Source: Streptococcus pseudopneumoniae
GTDB taxonomy: Bacteria > Bacillota > Bacilli > Lactobacillales > Streptococcaceae
Assembly: GCF_001074155.1 (NCBI RefSeq)
Contig: NZ_JUUZ01000023.1
Coordinates: 23,595 to 87,594 of the forward strand
Direction: 5' to 3'
DNA length: 64,000 nucleotides
Of the stretch, positions 9,066-19,900 are shown piece by piece (position 1 is the first letter of the stretch; each line of letters begins with the position of its first letter). The notes below the pieces were generated by a model. That model worked only from the letters and a program-made list of their open reading frames with translations. It was not told the DNA's origin and made no database searches. A program made the translations under genes and the position numbers.

Positions 9066-9863
9066 CTAGATATGATGGAATGGATTGGTGGACGCTTGAC
9101 TTGCGATAATCTCTAGAGACCAAGCATTCTCTTCCTTCCATTCATTCAGGAACGCTGCAATTTTTTCAACAAAGAGAACTTCAATATAGTGGCCTGGATC
9201 CAGAGCCAACAAGCCGTCTGACAACATATCTTGGGCAGTGTGGTAATAGATGTCACCAGTAATGTAGACATCTGCTCCTTTTGCTATTGCATCAGAGTAG
9301 AAAGACTGCCCACTGCCACCACAAATAGCTACTCTTGAGATTGTTTTTTGCAAATCAGTCTCTTTATAATACACCATACGAAGGCTATCTAGACCAAATA
9401 CTTCCTTAACATGACTAGCAAATTCTTCAAACATTTGAGGTTTAATATTGCCAATACGCCCGATCCCACGTTCAGGACCTGTTTCCTGTAGAAAAGTTGT
9501 ATACTTAATATCCAATAGTTGGCAGAACCAGTCATTAAGGCCGTTTTCAACAATATCAATATTAGTATGGCTAACGTAGACTGCAATATCATGCTTGATA
9601 AGATCAATATAAATCTGATTTTGAGGGCGACTAGCTACCAAGTCCTTTATCGGACGGAAGATAGGTGCGTGCTTAACGATAATCAAATCTACACCCTTTT
9701 CAATAGCTTCTGCCACTGTATCTTCACGGATATCAAGGGCAACCATGACTTTTTGGATGTCCTTGTCTAAAGTTCCAATCTGCAGTCCACGATTATCGCC
9801 TTCCATAGAAAATTCTTGAGGACAATAGGCTTCATAACGCTTAATCACTTCACTTGCTTTCAT
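9066..9863 (-). CDS. Nif3-like dinuclear metal centre protein
   Basis: A 265-residue NIF3/DUF34 protein. Conserved metal ligands are visible in [21 protein letters not shown] and near the end [12 protein letters not shown] and [12 protein letters not shown]. These proteins form toroidal hexamers with a two-metal site; the reaction is not settled, though a GTP cyclohydrolase I-like role has been discussed. Its start overlaps the trmK end by 14 bases. The trmK-nif3 pair is conserved in Firmicutes. Confidence 0.9.
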   Translation of the reverse strand: MKASEVIKRYEAYCPQEFSMEGDNRGLQIGTLDKDIQKVMVALDIREDTVAEAIEKGVDLIIVKHAPIFRPIKDLVASRPQNQIYIDLIKHDIAVYVSHTNIDIVENGLNDWFCQLLDIKYTTFLQETGPERGIGRIGNIKPQMFEEFASHVKEVFGLDSLRMVYYKETDLQKTISRVAICGGSGQSFYSDAIAKGADVYITGDIYYHTAQDMLSDGLLALDPGHYIEVLFVEKIAAFLNEWKEENAWSLEIIASQASTNPFHHI

Positions 9864-10527
9864 GGAGCACCTCCTTGATGGCTTGAATTTTATCTACTAA
9901 AACTTGACGTTCTTCATGATTTTTTTCTGGGATTTGACTAAGGGCAAATTCGAGCTTACTTGCTTCTCTTTGCCACTTTTGGACAAATACGGGGCTAAGT
10001 TCTTTAGATAGAAAAGGACCAAAACGGATATCGCTAGCTGATAAATTCATTTTCCCAGCTTCCACAACTAGAATCTCGTAAAATTTTCCAGCTTCCTCTA
10101 AAATACTTTCAGCTACAATCTGAAATCCATGCTCTTGTAACCAAGAACGTAACTCATCTTCACGATTATTGGGTTGAAGAATCAATCGCTCAACATTGGC
10201 TAGTTTTTCCAAACCCTCTTCTAATATTGTAGCAATCAAACGACCACCCATTCCTGCAATAGTGATAACAGAGACCTGGTCATTCTCTTCGAAAGCTGCT
10301 AAACCATTGGCTAAACGAACCTGAATTTTCTCAGCCAAGCCATGATTTTCAACATTTCTAACTGCAGATTGATAGGGTCCCTCTACAACTTCACCCGCGA
10401 TGGCAGCTTCAATATGACCTTTTTCAACTAATTCAATAGGTAAATAAGCATGGTCGCTACCGACGTCCAGCAAAACAGCTCCTTGGGGGGCAAAAGAAGC
10501 TACTGTTTCTAATCTCTTTGAAATCAT
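9850..10527 (-). CDS. trmK: tRNA (adenine(22)-N1)-methyltransferase
   Basis: SAM-dependent methyltransferase that makes m1A22 in tRNA. The SAM-binding motif [15 protein letters not shown] is at about residues 19-33; the TIAGMGG and ILQPNNRE blocks are the TrmK family motifs. A C-terminal coiled-coil-like tail (about 170-225) completes it. Length 225 residues is usual. It heads the operon with the Nif3-like gene and the oxidoreductase. Confidence 0.93.
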   Translation of the reverse strand: MISKRLETVASFAPQGAVLLDVGSDHAYLPIELVEKGHIEAAIAGEVVEGPYQSAVRNVENHGLAEKIQVRLANGLAAFEENDQVSVITIAGMGGRLIATILEEGLEKLANVERLILQPNNREDELRSWLQEHGFQIVAESILEEAGKFYEILVVEAGKMNLSASDIRFGPFLSKELSPVFVQKWQREASKLEFALSQIPEKNHEERQVLVDKIQAIKEVLHESK

Positions 10528-10593
10528 CTTCTCTCACTTTCAAAAACTCTATTTCCCTTTATTATACCATATTTTATCTGGCAATCCTGCACC

Positions 10594-10630
10594 TAAAAAA
10601 GACCGCAATCATGGATTGCAGTCTTTCTTT
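10594..10630. terminator. terminator after the P-type ATPase gene
   Basis: AAGAC-GCAATC/GATTGC-GTCTT stem with ATG loop and A6/T-rich flanks. It overlaps the end of the ATPase gene by two bases. Confidence 0.75.
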
Positions 10631-12977
10631 ATCTTTTAACTTGATAACGACTTGTAAGTATGAAAATCACAATAAAGACGAGCATCATAATGCCATAGAC
10701 AGGCAATGTTTGACCTGTAAGTGTTGAAATTTCAAGCAATTTTTGGATTCTTGGGAATAGAGCTGTTCCAAGGAAACCTCCAACTGACCAAATAATCAAT
10801 AGCACACGCCACAGACTAAATGGCAAGCAAGCTCTAACTACAGACATGAAACCAATCGATGCCAATAGATAATACAGAAGTGTCGAAATTTCAATGGCTG
10901 TCCAGTCTTGACTGGTTCCAAAAATTTTAACAAAGAGAACACTAAAGACTACCATCAAGGCACTTGGTAAAGCTCGAAGCATAGATTTTCTGAGGAAGTT
11001 TTGTTCCACAGGTTTGATATTTCGTTCAAAAGTTAATACAAACGGTGGGAATCCTTCCACAAACTGGTCAATCATAGTTATCTGAATCGGAATGAATGGG
11101 AAAATCAAAATCCATTCAGTTCGTCCCAACAAAGCACTGGCAATACAGATAACTGCTAGCAAGAAGGAATAGATTGTCTTAATCAAGAAAATAGGAGCAA
11201 TGTGGGCAATATTGTTGACCACACGACGACCTTCGAAGAGAATCTCAGGAACATCATTGAAATCTGAATTCAAGAGGACCAGATTTGCAATCTGACGAGT
11301 TGCTGGGTCTCCTTCAGCCATAACAATGGAACAGTCTGCCTCACGGAGAGCTAGGATATCATTGACACCATCCCCTGTCATTGCTGTAGTATGACCTGCT
11401 TTTTTCAGAGTTTGGATGATCAGTTTCTTTTGATGAGGCGAGACACGTCCGAAAATGGCTGTTTCCTCAGCCATGGCTATCAATTCTTCATCATTAATTT
11501 TCGAACAATCTACATAGCTCTGATAGTCTGCAAAACCTGCTTTTTGGGCAATACTTGAAACAGTGACTGGATTATCACCAGAGATAATTTTCAATCCCAC
11601 TTCCTGAGAACGAAGATAGTCTAGCGTCTCAGCAGCACCTTCTCGAATCGGATCTAGAATCTCAAGTAAAGCCAACGCCTGTATATCAGATGGCTTTTGT
11701 GGCTTGTGATGGTCAAGTTTTTCTTGACTGAGCGCTAACACCAAGACACGAGATCCTCGTTCAAGAGCTTCTCTAGCTTCAGGAACTTCAGCATTCAACA
11801 ACATCTCCGGTGCGCCTAGGAAAACAGTTCCTAGACCTTCCAACTCCATTGCTCCCCATTTTCGATCACTTGAAAATGGAAGGCTAGAAATCATCGGATA
11901 AGCTACCTCTCCCGCAAAACGCTTTCGAATAGCTTGGGCAGTTGGATTTTTATCCTCACTGTGTGCCATATAGCTGGTTAGTATTTTGGCAATTGCATCT
12001 TTGTCGTAAGCTTGAGTAAGAGGAAGGACCGTCTCAACTTGCATCTTCCCTTGGGTGATTGTCCCTGTCTTATCCAAGCAGAGCATATCCACACGCGCCA
12101 AGGTCTCGACAGAATACATCTCCTGCACCAAAACCTTTTTCAACCCAAGCTTGATAACAGCAGTTAAGAGAGAGGTGATGGTCAAAAGGGCGATTCCCTT
12201 AGGCAACATCCCCAAAAGAGCTGTAGATGAATTGACTACAGAAGACTTCAGTGGTAGACCTTTTAAGACCAAGGCTTCAAGCAAGAGAGCAATACCAAAA
12301 GGAATGATAATTTTCCCAGTAAAGCCGGCTAACTGGTCTAGCGATTTCATGATACGAGAGTTAATCGGCTTCACTGTCTTAGCTTCAAGCATGAGTTTAG
12401 CAGCATAGTTATCCGCCCCAACATGATGTACCTGAGCGAGGACAGAACCACTTGCAAGAAAGCTACCCGACAACATTAAGTCTTCTACTTCTTTTTGCAC
12501 CAAGTCGCTCTCACCCGTTAACATGGCTTCGTTGACTTCTGCAAAACCTTCTAATACAATGGCATCACTTGGAATCTGATCTCCTGCTGACAAGCGAATA
12601 ACATCATCTAAAACAAGTTCTTCAGGGTCCAAAGCGATCTCTTGTCCATCACGAATTGTCGTAATTTTTTCTTTATTCAAGAGATTGAGTTTATCAACCA
12701 TATGTTTAGCTCGTAGCTCAGTTACAATCCCTGAAAAAGCATTAAAACAGATAACCGCAAAGAAAACTAGGTTGCTCCATGCTTGAACAAAGGCGAGCGC
12801 TAAGGCAATGGCAAAGTTTAAAGCATTGAATAAAGTAAAGACATTTCTCTTCACAATCTGCCATGTACTAGTACTAGCTGAAGCTTGGAAATCATTGACC
12901 TGTCCCTGTTTCTGACGTTCTTTTACTTCTGATTGGCTTAAGCCCATCATTTTAATTTTATCCATAAATTCTATCAT
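10629..12977 (-). CDS. cation-translocating P-type ATPase
   Basis: A 782-residue transporter that moves a cation across the membrane with ATP. Order of parts: N-terminal cation-ATPase segment; two membrane helices; actuator domain with LTGES (about residue 155); two helices; phosphorylation motif DKTGT with the phosphorylated aspartate at residue 302; nucleotide domain; TGDGVND hinge; then about six C-terminal helices. The lack of N-terminal CxxC or His-rich heavy-metal domains and the P2-like layout argue against a copper/zinc pump; calcium or another light cation is possible. No clear ribosome binding site precedes the first start; a second ATG (12965) giving MDKIKMMGLS is equally plausible. 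Confidence 0.88.
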   Translation of the reverse strand: MIEFMDKIKMMGLSQSEVKERQKQGQVNDFQASASTSTWQIVKRNVFTLFNALNFAIALALAFVQAWSNLVFFAVICFNAFSGIVTELRAKHMVDKLNLLNKEKITTIRDGQEIALDPEELVLDDVIRLSAGDQIPSDAIVLEGFAEVNEAMLTGESDLVQKEVEDLMLSGSFLASGSVLAQVHHVGADNYAAKLMLEAKTVKPINSRIMKSLDQLAGFTGKIIIPFGIALLLEALVLKGLPLKSSVVNSSTALLGMLPKGIALLTITSLLTAVIKLGLKKVLVQEMYSVETLARVDMLCLDKTGTITQGKMQVETVLPLTQAYDKDAIAKILTSYMAHSEDKNPTAQAIRKRFAGEVAYPMISSLPFSSDRKWGAMELEGLGTVFLGAPEMLLNAEVPEAREALERGSRVLVLALSQEKLDHHKPQKPSDIQALALLEILDPIREGAAETLDYLRSQEVGLKIISGDNPVTVSSIAQKAGFADYQSYVDCSKINDEELIAMAEETAIFGRVSPHQKKLIIQTLKKAGHTTAMTGDGVNDILALREADCSIVMAEGDPATRQIANLVLLNSDFNDVPEILFEGRRVVNNIAHIAPIFLIKTIYSFLLAVICIASALLGRTEWILIFPFIPIQITMIDQFVEGFPPFVLTFERNIKPVEQNFLRKSMLRALPSALMVVFSVLFVKIFGTSQDWTAIEISTLLYYLLASIGFMSVVRACLPFSLWRVLLIIWSVGGFLGTALFPRIQKLLEISTLTGQTLPVYGIMMLVFIVIFILTSRYQVKR

Positions 12978-13096
12978 ATCATTTTTTTTGGAATATTTCT
13001 AATTTCATATGAAAAGCTATTCCGCCTAAACAAAAAACATTTGCCTGTCCTAGTATGATAAGGTATAATAAAAGAAAGAAAACTGAAGGAGACATC

Positions 13097-13846
13097 ATGT
13101 TTTATACTTATCTGCGTGGGCTGGTTATGTTGATTCTATGGTCAATCAATGGAAATGCTCACTTTCACAATACTGAAAAAATTCCAAGTTTAGATGAAAA
13201 CTATATCCTTGTTGCGCCACACCGTACCTGGTGGGATCCAGTCTATATGGCTTTTGCAACAAAACCAAAGCAATTTGTCTTTATGGCAAAAAAAGAACTC
13301 TTTTCAAATCGCATCTTTGGTTGGTGGATTCGCATGTGTGGTGCTTTCCCTATCGACCGTGATAACCCTGGTTCTTCTGCTATCAAATATCCAATTAATG
13401 TTCTTAAAAAGAGCAATCGCTCGCTGATTATGTTTCCAAGTGGTAGTCGTCATTCCAATGATGTTAAGGGTGGTGTTGCCCTCATCGCAAAGATGGCAAA
13501 GGTTCGTATCATGCCAGTTACCTATACTGGACCTATGACTCTAAAAGGACTCATCAGCCGTGAACGTATTGATATGAACTTCGGAAATCCGATTGATATC
13601 TCAGATATTAAAAAGATGAATGATGAGGGAATTGAGATGGTTGCAGACCGCATACAATCTGAATTTCAACGTCTGGATGACGAAACAAAACAGTGGCACA
13701 ACAATAAAAAGCCAAATCCACTGTGGTGGTTGATCCGTATCCCTGCCTTGATTCTAGCAATTATAATCGGAATTCTGACAATCCTCTTTACCTTTGTTGC
13801 AAGTTTTGTTTGGGACCCAGATAAAAAGAGAAAACAACTACAATAA
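13097..13846 (+). CDS. plsC: 1-acyl-glycerol-3-phosphate acyltransferase family protein
   Basis: Membrane-associated acyltransferase that would add the second acyl chain to lysophosphatidic acid. The catalytic HX4D motif is HRTWWD (about residues 40-45), followed by the block IDRDNPGSSA and FPSGSRH (an FPxGxR-type substrate motif). A C-terminal hydrophobic helix (about 220-243) and a short basic tail end the 249-residue chain. The ATG at 13097 is supported by GAAGGAG six bases before it. The symbol is by family; a second plsC could exist elsewhere. Confidence 0.85.
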   Translation: MFYTYLRGLVMLILWSINGNAHFHNTEKIPSLDENYILVAPHRTWWDPVYMAFATKPKQFVFMAKKELFSNRIFGWWIRMCGAFPIDRDNPGSSAIKYPINVLKKSNRSLIMFPSGSRHSNDVKGGVALIAKMAKVRIMPVTYTGPMTLKGLISRERIDMNFGNPIDISDIKKMNDEGIEMVADRIQSEFQRLDDETKQWHNNKKPNPLWWLIRIPALILAIIIGILTILFTFVASFVWDPDKKRKQLQ

Positions 13847-13858
13847 CCTAATCTTCAC

Positions 13859-13887
13859 AAGCCTAAGTTGATTACTTGGGCTTTTTT
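13859..13887 (+). terminator. terminator after plsC-like gene
   Basis: AAGCCTAAGT pairs with ACTTGGGCTT, then T6. Confidence 0.8.
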
Positions 13888-13914
13888 CAATGAGTTAAGA
13901 TACTCTTCAGCATA

Positions 13915-13943
13915 TTGACAAAAGGCTGAATCTATAGTATACT
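13915..13943 (+). promoter_or_regulatory. strong promoter of tRNA-Thr
   Basis: TTGACA (13915-13920) and TATACT (13938-13943) with a 17-base spacer; the mature tRNA begins about 10 bases after the -10 box. Confidence 0.85.
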
Positions 13944-13953
13944 TTCAAAGTAA

Positions 13954-14026
13954 GCTGATTTAGCTCAGTAGGCAGAGCGCATCCATGGTAAGGATGAGGT
14001 CGCCGGTTCGATCCCGGCAATTAGCA
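13954..14026 (+). tRNA. tRNA-Thr (anticodon GGT)
   Basis: A 73-base cloverleaf. Acceptor stem GCTGATT/AATTAGC (one G-T pair), D stem GCTC/GAGC, anticodon stem CATCC/GGATG with loop ATGGTAA giving anticodon GGT (reads ACC and ACT), T stem GCCGG/CCGGC with TTCGATC loop, discriminator A. The CCA end is not encoded. It has its own promoter and terminator, so it is a single-gene transcript. Confidence 0.95.
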
Positions 14027-14035
14027 TCAATTCAT

Positions 14036-14064
14036 CAGTTCCTATTTGGGGAGCTGTTTTTTTT
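14036..14064 (+). terminator. terminator after tRNA-Thr
   Basis: CAGTTCC pairs with GGAGCTG (one G-T), followed by T8. The next promoter begins two bases later. Confidence 0.85.
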
Positions 14065-14065
14065 C

Positions 14066-14094
14066 TTGACAAAGTATTGGCTCTATAGTACAAT
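14066..14094 (+). promoter_or_regulatory. promoter of the putative small RNA
   Basis: TTGACA (14066-14071), 17-base spacer, TACAAT (14089-14094). No open frame follows; it leads into a structured stretch with its own terminator. Confidence 0.8.
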
Positions 14095-14100
14095 AAAGTC

Positions 14101-14240
14101 TGCGATGAGTCGATATGTAGCAAGAGCTACAATTGCGCAAAGGAGGTCATAACGCAGGAGCGGACCTTGAGAAATTGTGTGAACCAGTTTCTCACATGGA
14201 GATGCCTCTCATGCTTTCTGGTTTTCCAGAAAGCTTTTTA
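14101..14240 (+). ncRNA. putative stand-alone small RNA, about 140 nt
   Basis: Between tRNA-Thr and the 3' end of pyk lies a complete transcription unit without a reading frame: consensus promoter, about 110 bases of structured sequence, and a perfect terminator. Visible helices are TGTAGC/GCTACA with an AAGA loop, a closing CTGCG/CGCAG pair, AGGTC/GACCT, and two alternative hairpins near 14169-14197. An AAAGGAGGTCATAA segment resembles a ribosome binding site but no ATG frame follows it. I do not recognise it as 6S, SRP, RNase P, tmRNA or a csRNA. It is on the strand opposite pyk and ends about 90 bases before the pyk stop codon. Confidence 0.7.
14213..14240 (+). terminator. terminator of the small RNA
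   Basis: Perfect nine-pair stem GCTTTCTGG/CCAGAAAGC with TTTT loop, then T5. Confidence 0.88.
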
Positions 14241-14267
14241 TTTTGAAAAATTCTTTTATATTCCACA

Positions 14268-14325
14268 ACAAAAAAAGCCTATCACCCAAGCTCGAAAGCC
14301 TGATGTGATAGGTTTTTATTTTTTT
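14268..14325. terminator. terminator after pyk
   Basis: CCTATCAC/GTGATAGG outer stem of eight pairs around a 19-base loop, with A- and T-runs on both sides; serves pyk on the minus strand and may back up the small RNA on the plus strand. Confidence 0.75.
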
Positions 14326-14327
14326 GA

Positions 14328-15833
14328 TTAACGTACAGTGCGGATACGCATTGTGTTTGTACGAACTGCTTCACCAAGTGGCACACCTGCAACGATAACA
14401 ATATCGTCACCAGATTGTACAAGACCTGCTTCAACTGCTTTACGTTCAGCAATTTCAAACATGTCATCAGTTGATGATGGAGCTTCTGTCAACATTGGGA
14501 TAACACCCCAGTTCAACATCAATCCACGTTCTGTCAATTCGTCAAATGTCAATGCCAAGATATCAGCATTTGGACGGTATTTAGAGATCAAACGTGCTGT
14601 GTGACCAGTCTTAGTAAGAGTTACAACCAATTTGATGTCCATTGAGTTTGTAGCATCTTTAACCGCTGAAGCCATAACTTCTGTCTTAGAGTTACGTTCA
14701 AATGAATCTGAGTTCAAACGTCCGTATTCGTTAAGAAGAGTTTGAGCGTTCTTGTCAATTGTAGCCATTGTTGTAACTGACTCAAGTGGGTATTTACCAT
14801 TTGCAGACTCACCTGAAAGCATTGTAGCGTCAGTTCCGTCGATAACAGCGTTAAATACGTCTGATACTTCTGAACGAGTTGCACGTGGTTTTTCAGTCAT
14901 TGTTTCAAGCATGTTTGTTGCTGTGATAACAACTTTACCAGCAGCGTTTACTTTAGTGATGATCATTTTTTGGTAAACTGGAACCATTTCGAATGGTACT
15001 TCGATACCCATGTCACCACGAGCGATCATGATACCGTCAGCAGCTTCAATGATTTCGTCCAAGTTATCGATACCTTGTTGGTTTTCGATTTTAGCGAACA
15101 ATTGAACGTGACCGTTACCAGTTTCTTCACAGATTGCACGAACTTCGTTTACGTCTTTTGCAGTACGTACGAATGAGATAGCAATAAAGTTAATACCTTG
15201 TTCCAAACCGAAACGAATATCGTCGTTATCACGTTCAGCAAGAGCTGGGAAAGGAATTTTAGTGTTAGGGATGTTCACACCTTTTTGTTTAGCGATCACA
15301 CCGTCGTTTTCAACTTCAACGACAAATTCACGAGTTGCATCATCTTTTTCTACAACGCGAAGACCAAGTTTACCATCGTCAACCAATACTTGACGACCAA
15401 CTTCAACGTCATCATAGATGTCAAGAGCACCAGCAACGTTCAAAGCAATCACTTCACGAGTTGATTTGATTCCTTGTTTAGTTGCAACACGGATTTTTTC
15501 ACCAGTTTTGTATGAATACTCTTTAGCTTCACCTTCGAACAATTCAGTACGAATTTCTGGTCCTTTAGTATCAAGAAGGAAACCAACTTTTTTACCTGCA
15601 AGTTTTTCTGCAAGTTTAACAGTTGCCATACGTTCACCTTGTTCTTGGTGGTCACCGTGTGAGAAGTTGAAACGGAAAGTGTTAGCTCCTGCTTCAATCA
15701 ATTGAGCAATGTTTTTAGCTGAAGCTTCAACGTCAAGTTTTTCACCCCAGTATCCATCTTCACCGAATTTCTTTCCACCACGGATTTCTACCGCAGGACC
15801 CAAAGTTGCAACGATTTTTACACGTTTGTTCAT
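14328..15833 (-). CDS. pyk: pyruvate kinase
   Basis: Converts PEP and ADP to pyruvate and ATP, the last glycolytic step. It begins MNKRVKIVATLGPA; the TIM-barrel signature block IENQQGIDNLDEIIEAADGIMIARGDMG carries the K+/Mg2+ and PEP-binding residues, and the MTEKPRATRSEVSDV segment closes the active site. A C-terminal allosteric domain (about 370-501) follows. Length 501 residues is usual for streptococci, without the extra C-terminal PEP-utiliser domain of Bacillus. It is 64 bases after pfkA and co-transcribed with it. Confidence 0.97.
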   Translation of the reverse strand: MNKRVKIVATLGPAVEIRGGKKFGEDGYWGEKLDVEASAKNIAQLIEAGANTFRFNFSHGDHQEQGERMATVKLAEKLAGKKVGFLLDTKGPEIRTELFEGEAKEYSYKTGEKIRVATKQGIKSTREVIALNVAGALDIYDDVEVGRQVLVDDGKLGLRVVEKDDATREFVVEVENDGVIAKQKGVNIPNTKIPFPALAERDNDDIRFGLEQGINFIAISFVRTAKDVNEVRAICEETGNGHVQLFAKIENQQGIDNLDEIIEAADGIMIARGDMGIEVPFEMVPVYQKMIITKVNAAGKVVITATNMLETMTEKPRATRSEVSDVFNAVIDGTDATMLSGESANGKYPLESVTTMATIDKNAQTLLNEYGRLNSDSFERNSKTEVMASAVKDATNSMDIKLVVTLTKTGHTARLISKYRPNADILALTFDELTERGLMLNWGVIPMLTEAPSSTDDMFEIAERKAVEAGLVQSGDDIVIVAGVPLGEAVRTNTMRIRTVR

Positions 15834-15897
15834 GATTTTGTGACTCCTTTATATAATTCGACCTTTATGGTCATTTTACCAGATTAGTTAAAGTTGA

Positions 15898-16926
<1,029 letters not shown>

Positions 16927-16986
16927 TTAACATTCTAACTGATTATACCATATTTAAAGTTAAAATTCTTTTATTTTCATTGATTT

Positions 16987-19900
16987 TTAACGATAAATCG
17001 TTTTCATGACAATCTGTTTTAAAGATTCTTGTAAGCCAGCGTCTTTTGCAACTAAATAACCAGGCAAAAGAATATTTTTTTGTTCATTTTCATAACGTAT
17101 GACAACAGGAATTTGTCCCTTGTACTGATCTAAAATATGATAAATTTCAGCATCGTGGTCATGATTAGGAACTTGAATCCAAAAACGCTCATTCACTGCC
17201 TCTTTTAAATTATTTAAAACTAATTGAAGACGACCATCTCTGGCTTGTACTTTTCCATTTAGGTAATAGAAACTTCCTTCGTGCAAAAGATTTTTAAATT
17301 GGCGGTACTGTTCAGAAAAAACAGTAACCTCCAGACTTGTTTTACTATCAGTAACTTTCAAAAAGGCCATGTTTTCACCTTTTTTAGTTCGAATCACTCG
17401 GATAGACTGAATTTCAACGAGCACTGTAGCTGTCTGTCCCTCGGAAAGCTCAGATAAACTCACAATTGGATACAAAGGATTCTTCGCTAAAACCAGCAAT
17501 GGGTGTTGGCTAATTCCAACACCTAACCAATTCTGCTCTTTTTGGAATTTTTCAATATTTGAAAAGTCCTCTGTATCTGTCCAACTATAGCTAGAATCTG
17601 CAAAGAGGCTACCTAATTCTTCTACAAAGATAAATAGAGTTGGTAGATTGGTTAAGATTTTTTGACGATTTTTATCAAATCCATCAAAAAGTCCTACTTC
17701 CACTAAAGGGGTTAAGAGGCTAATCTTTTGATAATTTTTGGGTAGTCGTGTGATAAAATCTTCAACACTGCTAAATGGACGATGCTCGATAACCCAGTAG
17801 GCAAAATCACGAGGCATTCCTTTGATAGTCTTGAGTCCTAGATGGATTGTCTTATCTGCTAGTTTATCTTGATATGGAACCGTATTGATAGAAAGTGGAG
17901 CTAGTTCAAACCCCATTTCAAGCGCATCGAAAATATAATCTCCACTCGAATAGTTCAACATCACTTGATAGAAAATTGACGGATAATGTGTTTTGAAATA
18001 GGCAAGTTGAAAGGCTAAGGCAGCATAAGCATAAGCATGTGAACGGTTAAAACCGTAACCAGCAAATTTTTCCATGACAGCAAAAACTTCTTGAGCCTGT
18101 TCTTTGCTATGGCCATTTTCAAGTGCACCTTGGATAAAACTCTCCTCCATTCGGTGCATCTCGGCAGCATTCTTTTTCCCCATAGCACGACGCAAGATAT
18201 CGGCTTTCCCGAGGCTAAAACCAGCATAGCGCTGAGCTACTTGCATGACCTGCTCTTGGTAGAGCATAATTCCATAAGTCGGAGCTAGGATATCTTCTAG
18301 CACAGGGTCCAGAACCGTAACCTTTTCTTTACCATGTTTTCTGGCCACAAAGTTATCGATATAGTCACTCGCACCTGGTCGGTTCAAGGAAGTCGTCGCC
18401 ACTACTTCTTCAAAGTTTTCTGGTTTCACGCGCTTCAATAAGCGAATGGCTCCAGGTTGTTCAAACTGAAAGATTCCCTTGGTCTTACCTGCAGCAAAGA
18501 GGGCTAAGGTTGCCTTATCTTCAAGATCAATATCCTCAATTCTTAGTGAAATACCTTGAATTTCATATAAGAGCTCCTGCATTTTTTGAGCGAAGGTTAA
18601 GTTTCGTAGGCCCAAGAAATCCATCTTGAGCAAGCCATTTCCTTCAACTCCATGCGCATCATATTGGGTAATCAGCATATCCTCTCCATACTTGAGAGGG
18701 ATGTAGTCTGTTAGATTTTTATCACTGATAACGACACCAGCTGCATGGATAGAAGTCTGTCGTGGATAACCTTCAATCTTTTTGGCAATAGAGAAAGCCT
18801 TTTGGTACTCAATCTTACTCTGAATGAGTTGTCTAAAACCAAGATTTCCTTCATAGGCTGTCGTTAGAGTATCTTTAGAGCCTATTTTTTTTGTAATAGC
18901 TGTCAACTCATACTCAGGTACACCATACCGTTTAAAAATATCTCGGATGGCTTGCTTAGCACCAAAGGTCGAATAAGTGACAATCTGAGCAGCATGAATA
19001 CTACCATAACGGTCACGAACATAACGAATAAAATCAGGGCGATAGATATCTGGGATATCAATATCAATATCTGGCATGGTGTAACGTTCACGATTCAAGA
19101 AACGCTCAAAGATAAGATTTTTAGCAACAGGATCAATTCCAGTAATATCTAAAGCGTAGGCCACTAAACTTCCAACTGCGGATCCGCGTCCCATCCCCAT
19201 ATAATAACCTTGAGAACGACCAAAACGTAAGAGGTCCCAGACAACCAAGAAATAGTCATCGAATCCCATATCATGAATCACAGATAGTTCTTCTTCTAAA
19301 CGAACCTGATAAACCTGATTCCATAACCCTTTCTGTTCCAAGCCCTTGATAGCTCTTTCCCGAAGTTCTTCAACAGCAGGTCTCTCTGGATTGAAACGTG
19401 GAAGCTTGAGACTACTATCAATCTCGTAGGAAGTATCCTTGACCAATCTTGCAAGATTATCCAGTGTAATTGGGAACTTCTCTAGAAAAATCTGTTCAAG
19501 ACGTTCAGCAGGTAAAAACAAGCCCTGTTGAGATTGAACATCAACCTCTCTCAAGGTCACGTTCTCTTTAATCGCTTTAAGCATCTGTAGAGCTTCTAAA
19601 TCCTCAGACTCGAAAGAGTTAACACGATAAAGAGGGAGAATGGGGTGAGAAAAATTCGATTGAGCTGTATCTGGATACACTCCGATATAGTAGTCATGCC
19701 CTAAGTCCAAGGAATCAATTTCAGGATAGTAAGGAACAATGACACAAATATCTTCAAGGTAGGAAGAGAAATCAGCCCATTCTCTTTTACCTGTCATCTT
19801 TAGAGACGACAGCTTCATCAGGTTTTGATAACCTCGGTTTGACAGGGCTAAAAAACGTAGATTGATCCATTCATCTTTATGATGAACAGTCATCTCAAGA

